Below, in pieces: positions 46,033 to 53,185 of a stretch of 64,000 nt of DNA; the stretch's first letter is position 1; each line of letters begins with the position of its first letter. The stretch covers positions 195,233 to 259,232 of the forward strand of contig NZ_QJJZ01000001.1 of the NCBI RefSeq assembly GCF_003201775.1, read 5' to 3'. A model generated the notes under the pieces. That model worked only from the letters and a program-made list of their open reading frames with translations. It made no database searches and had not been told where the DNA came from. The translations under genes were made by a program, and so were the position numbers. This DNA is from Arenibacter sp. ARW7G5Y1. GTDB taxonomy: Bacteria > Bacteroidota > Bacteroidia > Flavobacteriales > Flavobacteriaceae.

Positions 46033-46154
46033 TGTAGGGCAATGGCCCTTTATTTTTTGGTTACGGTATTCTTTCTTCACAATGCTTCGTCATAGTGGTT
46101 CCTTGAACCGGAACTGCCTCTTACTAAACTTATGGTATGCTTTGCATGCATAAC

Positions 46155-46197
46155 TGACAATGGTCATAGGGTGGTGCAGGCTTAAGGCATAGCTTTA
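46155..46197 (+). promoter_or_regulatory. FNR-type operator with -7 box, flavodoxin-like gene
   Basis: TGACAATGGTCA (46155-46166), whose half-sites TGAC/GTCA are exact inverted repeats, then exactly 23 bases, then TAGCTTTA (46190-46197), one base from consensus. Confidence 0.7.
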
Positions 46198-46212
46198 TGA
46201 TCCTTAGCAGGG

Positions 46213-46234
46213 ATTATAGGCTGCTGCCTATAAT
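46213..46234 (+). other. Leader hairpin before the flavodoxin-like gene
   Basis: ATTATAGGC (46213-46221) pairs perfectly with GCCTATAAT (46226-46234), loop TGCT. It lies in the predicted 105-base leader, with no T run after it, so it may protect the 5' end or bind a factor. The gap 45958-46307 otherwise holds only the two operators. Confidence 0.45.
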
Positions 46235-46307
46235 ACTATTTAGAAGGATTAAGAATCGGCTTTACTTTTTTCTCAATTATGGCCGGGATATTAAAAGAAA
46301 GAATTCT

Positions 46308-46817
46308 ATGAAAAATATTAGAAAAATACTTCTTGTATTATTATCGATTGCTTTGGTCTTTTTGGTGTTTATGTTTTGGTATCAAAATGAATACGCTATG
46401 GATCATGTACAGGAATACGAGGTAAATTCTCCCAGGGAAAATTCCAAATTGCTTTTGGCCACTCAGGGAAGTGAATTTAAAAATGCGATTACTACCTCCA
46501 TTGTGGATTATTATAAAACGAAGTCGGTATATATAAAGGTTATGGATGTCTCCGCATTGGTAGGTGTAAATCCTAGTAACTATGATGCCCTATTATTGAT
46601 CCACAGCTGGGAGAATTGGAAGCCACCCTCAGCGGTTAAATCATTTATGGACAGAACCATGAATTACAGGGATAAGATGGTTGTCCTAACCACCTCGGGC
46701 AAAGGCTCCTACAAAATGGAAGGGGTTGATGCCTTTACGGGAGAATCTATTTTGGATGAAACTCCCATGTACGTGGGTGAAATTATTGAAAAATTAAATC
46801 CGTTATTAAAGTTGTAA
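46308..46817 (+). CDS. Membrane-anchored flavodoxin-like protein
   Basis: I start at the ATG at 46308 (MKNIRKILLVLLSIALVFLVFMFWY), which gives one N-terminal membrane anchor; the upstream open frame to 46197 would place residues ahead of the helix and inside the promoter. The rest (about 40-169) looks like a flavodoxin fold: LLLATQGSEFKNAITTSIVDYY, YDALLLIHSWENWKPPSAVKSFMDR and VVLTTSGKGS. The first-loop TxTGT phosphate-binding motif is altered, so flavin binding is uncertain. The active domain should face outside the cytoplasm. A CDP-alcohol transferase gene follows after 51 bases. Confidence 0.65.
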   Translation: MKNIRKILLVLLSIALVFLVFMFWYQNEYAMDHVQEYEVNSPRENSKLLLATQGSEFKNAITTSIVDYYKTKSVYIKVMDVSALVGVNPSNYDALLLIHSWENWKPPSAVKSFMDRTMNYRDKMVVLTTSGKGSYKMEGVDAFTGESILDETPMYVGEIIEKLNPLLKL

Positions 46818-46868
46818 ATATTGCAATAGGGTTTCTGATTTCTGGATATCAAAAACGCATGAATAATT

Positions 46869-47465
46869 ATGTATAATTTTAAAGACTTCAATATAGCCGA
46901 CTGGTTTTCCTTTTATCGAATTATGGCCGTACCCCTATTACTAGGCCTTATTTTGGTTGGCGAACGTGAATGGTTTAGTTGGATGTTGCTTATAAGTTAC
47001 AGTACGGATGCCATTGATGGCTTTTTGGCCAGGAAGTTGAAAATAACAAGTGCCAGGGGCTCACAACTCGATTCTCTTGGAGATCAAGTGACCCTTATTA
47101 TTGGGTTGGTAGGATTGTACTTTTTTGAAAATACGTTTATCATGGAAAATTATCTACTTATAATTATTGTATTTGTACCATACCTGATTCAGATGGCCAT
47201 TGCCTTTGCGAAATACGGCAAAGCCACCGCCTTTCATACGTATTTGGCCAAGTTATCTGCCATTACCCAAGGGGTATTTATTTTATGGCTGTTGTTCCTT
47301 GGACCCGTATATTGGTTATTTTATACCATGATTGTTGTGGGAGTATTGGAAACTGTTGAGGAAATTACACTTATCTTTATGTATGATAACTGGGTAGAGG
47401 ATGTAAAAGGTTATTTCTGGGCGTTGAAGGATAAAAGACGGCTTGTGAATAACAATAACCAATAG
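46869..47465 (+). CDS. CDP-alcohol phosphatidyltransferase-family protein
   Basis: A membrane enzyme of phospholipid head-group transfer, 198 residues with about five helices. The signature DG-x2-AR-x8-G-x3-D-x3-D is complete in DGFLARKLKITSARGSQLD and the following SLGDQ. It probably joins CDP-diacylglycerol, or CDP-choline/ethanolamine-like donors, with an alcohol; PgsA, PssA and Cls-type relatives share the motif, and the short size resembles PgsA-like enzymes. The metallophosphoesterase gene lies 14 bases downstream, so both could belong to the operon begun at 46308. Confidence 0.85.
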   Translation: MYNFKDFNIADWFSFYRIMAVPLLLGLILVGEREWFSWMLLISYSTDAIDGFLARKLKITSARGSQLDSLGDQVTLIIGLVGLYFFENTFIMENYLLIIIVFVPYLIQMAIAFAKYGKATAFHTYLAKLSAITQGVFILWLLFLGPVYWLFYTMIVVGVLETVEEITLIFMYDNWVEDVKGYFWALKDKRRLVNNNNQ

Positions 47466-47479
47466 TAAAACCCCTATTA

Positions 47480-48700
47480 ATGCGATCCTACACTTTTTTT
47501 GCCATAGTCCTTTTGTGTTTTGCCATTTTATTGATCGATGCCTTGGCTTTCTACTGGCTTAAATCTATCATGGAGCCTATTGAATCTTCTACCATTAAGA
47601 ACACTATTTATATCGCCTTTTGGTTTTTTACCATTGGGCTCATTATTTCTATTTTGGTGTTGAAAATTAGATTGGAAAGTATATCCCCTTATAGAAAACA
47701 ACTGCTTATTTCATCCTTATATGGATTAACGGTTTCGTCCTTTATTCCCAAGTTGATCTTTGTAGTTGTTATTTCCATACTTTATTTCTCAAATTTTTTG
47801 ATCACAGGGGAGAAATCCTTGCTGATCATTCCTTTAGTGGGCGTTTTTTTTGGTTTTTTGCCATTCTTCGTTATTGTATATGCCGTCTTCAGGGCGGTAT
47901 ACAGGTTTAAGGTACACAAGGTGGTTATTAAATCCGATTTGCTTCCTTCAAGCTTTAGTGGATTGCGTATAGTTCAAATATCAGATCTTCACTTGGGCAG
48001 TTTCAATTATCGTTATCATATACTGGACCGCGCCATTACAACCATAAACCAATTAAATCCGGATTTCATTTTTTTTACGGGCGATTTGGTAAACAACTAT
48101 GCCTGGGAATTAAATGGTTGGGAGAAAGTTTTAGGGCAGCTCTCCGCCAAAATGGGTAAATATTCGGTGCTTGGAAATCACGACTATGGGGATTATAGCA
48201 AATGGGAATCTGAGGAAGAGCGGAAAAGCAATTTTGAGGATATCAAAGATTTTCATTCCAAAATTGGTTTTAAACTTTTACTGAATGAAGCCGAATGTAT
48301 TGAAAGTGAGGGGGAGAAAATTGCGATCGTGGGCGTCGAAAATTGGGGGAACCCACCTTTTAAGCAATATGGGGACCTACAAAAGGCCCTTCGGAAAGTG
48401 AATGGTATCGACTATAAGATTTTATTGTCCCATGACCCATCGCATTGGAGAGGGGAAGTGTTGGATAAGACCAATATAGCCCTTACGCTTTCAGGGCATA
48501 CCCATGGAATGCAAGCAGGGATCAATATTAAAAATAGGGAATGGAGTCCTATAAAATACAAATACAAACATTGGGCAGGGCTGTATGACTTGGGCCCTCA
48601 ATTTCTATACGTAAGTCGAGGACTTGGCTGGATGGGTTTTCCAGGCCGATTGGGGATGCGTCCGGAAATTACATTTATAGAGCTTGATAACGAAGGGTGA
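47480..48700 (+). CDS. Membrane-bound metallophosphoesterase (YaeI/LpxH-type)
   Basis: A 406-residue protein: about four N-terminal hydrophobic segments (1-140), then a calcineurin-like phosphoesterase domain (about 155-400). Motifs are VQISDLHLGSF, FFTGDLVNNYAWE, VLGNHDYGDY, LLSHDPSHW and LSGHTHGMQAG, all the metal ligands expected. Similar proteins remove lipid or undecaprenyl-linked phosphates or cleave nucleotide-lipids (YaeI, UDP-diacylglucosamine hydrolase relatives). It follows the CDP-alcohol transferase by 14 bases, which suggests a lipid substrate. The gene is convergent with the MCE gene. Confidence 0.85.
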   Translation: MRSYTFFAIVLLCFAILLIDALAFYWLKSIMEPIESSTIKNTIYIAFWFFTIGLIISILVLKIRLESISPYRKQLLISSLYGLTVSSFIPKLIFVVVISILYFSNFLITGEKSLLIIPLVGVFFGFLPFFVIVYAVFRAVYRFKVHKVVIKSDLLPSSFSGLRIVQISDLHLGSFNYRYHILDRAITTINQLNPDFIFFTGDLVNNYAWELNGWEKVLGQLSAKMGKYSVLGNHDYGDYSKWESEEERKSNFEDIKDFHSKIGFKLLLNEAECIESEGEKIAIVGVENWGNPPFKQYGDLQKALRKVNGIDYKILLSHDPSHWRGEVLDKTNIALTLSGHTHGMQAGINIKNREWSPIKYKYKHWAGLYDLGPQFLYVSRGLGWMGFPGRLGMRPEITFIELDNEG

Positions 48701-48750
48701 AACGGCCTTTTAGCTTTAATTGACCAGGACTATAAGGGTATTTTGGAGAC

Positions 48751-49725
48751 TTATCTGTTATTTTTCTCCTTCTTTTCTTTTTTTTTGAAGTAGCCGCGAG
48801 TGAGAAAATTGTGTTTTAAGGCTTCCGTAACTTCATTGAAGTTTTTCACTCCTTCCGTAACGTTTTCCATACTGGTTTCCAGTTGTCGTACCAATACGGT
48901 GTCTGTGGCCAAATAATTAATGGCCCCTTTTCCAGTCTTAATATCCCCGATGACCGAATTTAAGTTCTTGGACATATTTTCGATCTCTAGGCTGGAATTT
49001 TCCAGATGCGAAATTACATTCCTCATTTTATTGCCGGAAATGGAATCCTTTAGGAGAACCCCTGCAGCGCTATTCTCAAAATCGAGCTGCTTTACCATTT
49101 GGTTCATTTCCCGGATCATTTTGTTGGCTTCATTACTGCTCAGTTTTAAATTGGTTATGGTTTGGTGTAGATCCTTGGCCATTAGGGAATCGTTGAGCAA
49201 CCTAGCAAAGGTGCCTTTGCCTTGCGTTAATGACCTAGTGACCTTTAGGAGATCCTGTGTTAATAAAGCTGCATTTTCATTGGTCTGGTTCAAGGTGTTT
49301 AGCATGTCTTGGGTGGCCACCCTGCTATAGGACTGCAATTCATCCCCCGGGCCAATATGGGTTGTCTTTCCTTCCCCCGGTACAATATTGATGAGCATAC
49401 TACCCACAAGTCCATCGGAACCAATGGTAGCTACGGCATCTTTTTTAATATGATTTTGCATTTTTTCCTCAATGATCATATGCACTCGAATGGTGGTATC
49501 GTTGATCATCTCAATTTTGTTCACCGTACCTACATTTATTCCGGAAAAACGTACATTATTCCCATTTTGAAGTCCGTTGGCATTTTTAAAAATGGCACTT
49601 ACGGGAATGGTCTTTCCAAACATATTCTGTCTGTTCCCAATTAAATAGGCAGCAACGACTAGTAGTGCCGTGCCGAAGACTACAAATACTCCGAGTTTCA
49701 AATTTTCTAATTTAGTCTTTGCCAT
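48751..49725 (-). CDS. mlaD: MlaD-family (MCE-domain) lipid-binding protein
   Basis: A single-pass membrane protein with a periplasmic MCE domain, which forms the lipid-conducting ring of an Mla-type transporter. The ATG at 49725 gives MAKTKLENLKLGVFVVFGTALLVVAAYLIG as anchor; an in-frame start upstream at 49800 overlaps MlaF. The MCE core is GNNVRFSGINVGTVNKIEM and IGSDGLVGSMLINIVPG. A long helical tail (about 150-320) could make a tunnel or needle to the outer membrane. mlaF and mlaE lie just upstream in the same operon. Confidence 0.88.
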   Translation of the reverse strand: MAKTKLENLKLGVFVVFGTALLVVAAYLIGNRQNMFGKTIPVSAIFKNANGLQNGNNVRFSGINVGTVNKIEMINDTTIRVHMIIEEKMQNHIKKDAVATIGSDGLVGSMLINIVPGEGKTTHIGPGDELQSYSRVATQDMLNTLNQTNENAALLTQDLLKVTRSLTQGKGTFARLLNDSLMAKDLHQTITNLKLSSNEANKMIREMNQMVKQLDFENSAAGVLLKDSISGNKMRNVISHLENSSLEIENMSKNLNSVIGDIKTGKGAINYLATDTVLVRQLETSMENVTEGVKNFNEVTEALKHNFLTRGYFKKKEKKEKNNR

Positions 49726-49729
49726 ATGC

Positions 49730-50512
49730 TTATTTTTTAAAAAACGCATCCACTTTTGGATCGGTAGATTGCGATAATTGTGAATAGGTACCTTCCGCAT
49801 AATTTATACCATCTACCAGAAGTATCATCCGCTCAGAAATTACACGGGCACAGTCCACATCATGGGTAATGATCAGGGAAGAAGTACCGTATTTCTTTTG
49901 AATGGAACGCATAAGTTCTATAATCTCCTTGGAGGTAATGGGATCCAAACCACTGGTAGGCTCATCATAGAGGATAACTTTTGGTTTAAGTATCAGGGTA
50001 CGTGCCAGGGCTACCCTTCTTTTCATACCTCCCGATAACTCTACGGGCATTAAATCCATGGTATGAGCCAATCCAACATTTTCCAGGGCTTCCCGCACCA
50101 GGGGTTCGGTATCCGTAACCGCTCCCAATTTTTCTTTGTGCCTACGCATGGGAAATTCCAAATTTTCACGGACCGTCATGGAATCGTAAAGGGCACTCCC
50201 CTGAAAAAGAAATCCGATATCCGAACGCAATTCGTCCAAGGTTTTCTGGTCCAATGCATTTATTTCCTTGCCCAAAACCTTGACCGTTCCTCTATCGGGT
50301 TTTACCAGCCCTACGAGGCATTTGATCATGACCGATTTACCGGAGCCCGATTTACCCATGACCACTAGGTTTTCCCCTTCCATAAGGGTCATGTTAAATC
50401 CGTTCAGGACGTGATTGTTCCCAAAACTCTTATATAGGTCTTTGATCTCAATAACCGCTTTTCCCCGAGGGAGGGTTTCGTTTGAAGTTATTATTTGGTT
50501 TGGGTCTGTCAT
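49730..50512 (-). CDS. mlaF: MlaF-type ABC transporter ATP-binding protein
   Basis: The ATPase that drives lipid movement by the Mla complex. The start at 50512 begins directly after the mlaE stop, with MTDPNQIITSNETLP. Walker A is MGKSGSGKSVMIK, the signature LSGGMKRRVALARTL and Walker B LYDEPTSGLDP. About 260 residues is normal. It lies between the permease gene and mlaD, with a coupling start and end, as in many Gram-negative mla operons. Direction of transport (retrograde, outer to inner membrane) is known for E. coli and inferred here. Confidence 0.92.
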   Translation of the reverse strand: MTDPNQIITSNETLPRGKAVIEIKDLYKSFGNNHVLNGFNMTLMEGENLVVMGKSGSGKSVMIKCLVGLVKPDRGTVKVLGKEINALDQKTLDELRSDIGFLFQGSALYDSMTVRENLEFPMRRHKEKLGAVTDTEPLVREALENVGLAHTMDLMPVELSGGMKRRVALARTLILKPKVILYDEPTSGLDPITSKEIIELMRSIQKKYGTSSLIITHDVDCARVISERMILLVDGINYAEGTYSQLSQSTDPKVDAFFKK

Positions 50513-50513
50513 A

Positions 50514-51296
50514 TTAAAGTTCATAAAAAATATCGGAAATAAATACCGCAATAAAATCGATCACAAACAAAAGTAGGGATGCCATTACTACAGCCGTATT
50601 GGCTGCTACCCCAACGCCTGCCGTTCCCTTCTTGGAATAATAGCCTTTAAAACATCCAACCAATCCTATTGCAAATCCAAAAAAGAACGATTTTATGGTG
50701 GCCGGTACCAGGTCACTAAAGGACAAAGCATCGAAAACCGTATTAAAATAGAGTTGAAAGGAAACATCACCCTTTAAATTCTCTACTAGTGCCGATCCAT
50801 ATAGGGCTACCAAATCCCCGTATATGACTAAAATGGGTATCATTAGAGTTGTGGCCATTATCCGCGTTATTACCAAATATTTAAATGGGTTGGTTCCCGA
50901 TACTTCCATGGCATCAATTTGCTCGGTTACCCGCATAGAACCTAATTCTGCCCCTATCCCTGAGGCTATTCGGCCAGCGCAGATCAGGGCGGTAATAACG
51001 GGCCCTATCTCCCTTACTATGGAGATCCCTACCATGTTGGGCATCCATGAAACGGCTCCGAATTGAATCAAAGTGGGTCTGGATTGTAAGGTAAGTACCA
51101 GACCGATGATAAAGCCTGTAATCGTTACCAGGACCAGGGATCTATTTCCCATTTGATAGCATTGCCGCATTAATTCCTTAAACTCGAAAGGAGGTTTTAG
51201 TACTTCCTTAAAAAACCGGGTGGCAAAATTGGAGAGATCCCCAATCTCTATGAAAAATTCTTTTAGCCCTTTAAATAATGTAGATGTGTTGCCCAT
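50514..51296 (-). CDS. mlaE: MlaE-family ABC transporter permease
   Basis: The inner-membrane permease of the Mla phospholipid transport complex, about 260 residues, five to six helices. Family motifs are GFIIGLVLTLQSRPTLIQFGA, REIGPVITALICAGRIASGIGAELGSMRVTEQIDAMEVSGTNPF and GYYSKKGTAGVGVAANTAVV. The ATG at 51296 replaces the TTG at 51302. It is the first gene of mlaE-mlaF-mlaD and is divergent from the L,D-transpeptidase gene. The FNR-type site between them points toward the transpeptidase, not toward mlaE. Confidence 0.92.
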   Translation of the reverse strand: MGNTSTLFKGLKEFFIEIGDLSNFATRFFKEVLKPPFEFKELMRQCYQMGNRSLVLVTITGFIIGLVLTLQSRPTLIQFGAVSWMPNMVGISIVREIGPVITALICAGRIASGIGAELGSMRVTEQIDAMEVSGTNPFKYLVITRIMATTLMIPILVIYGDLVALYGSALVENLKGDVSFQLYFNTVFDALSFSDLVPATIKSFFFGFAIGLVGCFKGYYSKKGTAGVGVAANTAVVMASLLLFVIDFIAVFISDIFYEL

Positions 51297-51389
51297 ACCC
51301 AAATCCCTTTGTAAGGGTCTATTTCATCAAAGATAGCATGAAAGCCAGGGGCTTAAAATGAGGAATGTCATATACCGGGGGAAAGGGTG

Positions 51390-51432
51390 TGACCATTATC
51401 ATTTTATAATCCCATGAGGCGTATTAGCTTTG
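51390..51432 (+). promoter_or_regulatory. FNR-type operator with perfect -7 box, L,D-transpeptidase
   Basis: TGACCATTATCA (51390-51401), then exactly 23 bases, then TAGCTTTG (51425-51432), a perfect TAnnTTTG. The opposite strand has no -7 box at that spacing. The transcript would start near 51438, 22 bases before the gene. Confidence 0.75.
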
Positions 51433-51459
51433 ATTTAATCCGAATCAAACTTTACCCAT

Positions 51460-52407
51460 ATGATTAAAGCCAATATTATCTTTCTATATGTATTAGCTCT
51501 TTTGATAGTTTCATGTAATGTCAATCGACCTATTTCACCAAAGAATACTTCCATTGAAAAGTCCAACACCCCAGCAAAAAGGGTAGAGGCGCAGAATAAT
51601 ATTCCAGAGAAAGCCAAACCTCTTCTGGCTTATGTTACCAAGGATATTACAGTGGGCCATTATTTTAAGTTTATGGATTCTTTGGCGAATAGGTACGACT
51701 CCTTGGTGCCCTATGCTTTGTCCGAGCATGTCTTGGTACATGCCAATCCGTGGATAATGGATACCTTGGCCAATACGGATTATTACCGGCAGATGGCGTT
51801 GGATTCCTTTGTTTATGATCAAAGTAAAATGATTGTACTCAAGGCTCACGACACCTTGTTGATTCCGAATGATACTGAAGGACAGGGGATTATAAGAGAT
51901 TTGGAACATACTTGGATAGACGTAAACATTCCAGAGTTTAAGCTTCGCATTTATCAAGATTCCCTACTGTTATATATCTTCCCAGTACGGGTAGGACAGC
52001 ACAGAAAAAGATATTTGGCCATGGGAGACCGAATAACCGATTTAAGGACCAAAACCGGAAAAGGAAAAATAGTAAGACTGGAACGAAATCCTCATTTTTA
52101 TAATCCGGTGACCGGCAAGCGATTTTATGTAACTAAAAGAGATGATAAAAAAACTACCATAATGCCTATTATCCCATGGATTGAAACAGAAATAAATGGT
52201 ATTCGCAATGGGCAAATGATACATCCCACCACCAATCCAGAAACCCTGGGAAGGGCATATTCCAACGGTTGTATAGGTGTAGCCGAATCCGATGCATGGA
52301 TTATTTATTACCACGCCCCCTTAAATACCCCGATCCAAATACGATACGATTTAACTATTTTGGATGATAAGGGTGAAAAAAGGGAACTAGAGGATATTTA
52401 TAAGTAG
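51460..52407 (+). CDS. L,D-transpeptidase (YkuD) lipoprotein
   Basis: A 315-residue envelope enzyme that forms 3-3 peptide cross-links or ties lipoproteins to the wall. A lipobox (LLIVSC) ends the signal peptide. The YkuD catalytic region is IHPTTNPETLGRAYSNGCIGV, with His and the SxGC nucleophile in the right order. The region upstream (about 75-150) has no LysM domain but is a beta-rich substrate part. Its promoter has an FNR-like operator, so wall cross-linking may rise under low oxygen or NO. Confidence 0.88.
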   Translation: MIKANIIFLYVLALLIVSCNVNRPISPKNTSIEKSNTPAKRVEAQNNIPEKAKPLLAYVTKDITVGHYFKFMDSLANRYDSLVPYALSEHVLVHANPWIMDTLANTDYYRQMALDSFVYDQSKMIVLKAHDTLLIPNDTEGQGIIRDLEHTWIDVNIPEFKLRIYQDSLLLYIFPVRVGQHRKRYLAMGDRITDLRTKTGKGKIVRLERNPHFYNPVTGKRFYVTKRDDKKTTIMPIIPWIETEINGIRNGQMIHPTTNPETLGRAYSNGCIGVAESDAWIIYYHAPLNTPIQIRYDLTILDDKGEKRELEDIYK

Positions 52408-52490
52408 TCTTCCCAAATTATTGGTAAATTACGATATATAGTTGTAGGCTGATCATACTTTTTATTAGTTTGCACTTCAAACAATATGTT

Positions 52491-53069
52491 ATGGGTGAAT
52501 TACAAGATTTCCAAAAGTTGGTCATTGCCAATGCCGCTGAAGTAAAAGGACTTTCTGTGGGAGATAGGGCGCCCGATTTTAACTTGCCCAATGCTTTTGG
52601 TAAAAAAGTATCACTATATGAAGCGTTAAAATCAGGAATTGTAATTATAAAGTTCTATCGAGGGGAGTGGTGTCCTATTTGCAATCTGGATCTTAGGGAA
52701 ATACAGAATTATTTACCTCGGATTAAGTCGCTTGGGGCCACCTTATTGGCCATTAGTCCCCAAAGGCCAGATGATGCATTGACGGCCATACAAAAAAACG
52801 AACTTGAATTCGAAGTACTTAGTGACGCTGATCAGGATGTGATAAAAGCGTACAACCTTCAGTTTGATCCGGGAGAGGATTACCACCAGCGTCGGGATTT
52901 AACGGTATTGAATGGTGAGGGTTTAAAAACCTTACCGGTTCCGGCTACTTTCATAATCAATACTAACCAAATCATTGAAGCAGCGCATGTTGAGGCAAAT
53001 TATACTCAACGAATGGGGCCCTTGGAAATTATCCATGTACTTGAAAGGATGGTAAAAAGGGAAAAATAG
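52491..53069 (+). CDS. Peroxiredoxin-like protein (AhpC/TSA family)
   Basis: A thioredoxin-fold peroxidase of 192 residues, starting at ATG 52491 (MGELQDFQKLVIANAAEVKGLSVG). The peroxidatic site is FYRGEWCPICNLDLREIQNY, in which CPIC replaces the usual TxxC motif, as in the AhpC/TSA-like proteins of the PRX5/BCP-like group. The second Cys of the pair may resolve the disulfide. The extended C-terminus (VPATFIINTNQIIEAAH) completes the fold. It reduces peroxides; electron donor unknown. It lies 83 bases after the L,D-transpeptidase. Confidence 0.82.
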   Translation: MGELQDFQKLVIANAAEVKGLSVGDRAPDFNLPNAFGKKVSLYEALKSGIVIIKFYRGEWCPICNLDLREIQNYLPRIKSLGATLLAISPQRPDDALTAIQKNELEFEVLSDADQDVIKAYNLQFDPGEDYHQRRDLTVLNGEGLKTLPVPATFIINTNQIIEAAHVEANYTQRMGPLEIIHVLERMVKREK

Positions 53070-53185
53070 TTTGCCAAGGAATCGATGATCCTTTGGGTTA
53101 GAGGGAAGAAGGGACCATTATCTAAAGAATATGAGTTGTAACTTTCACTAAACTTTATGAGCTGGGTATTCTATTTTGGCTTCCT

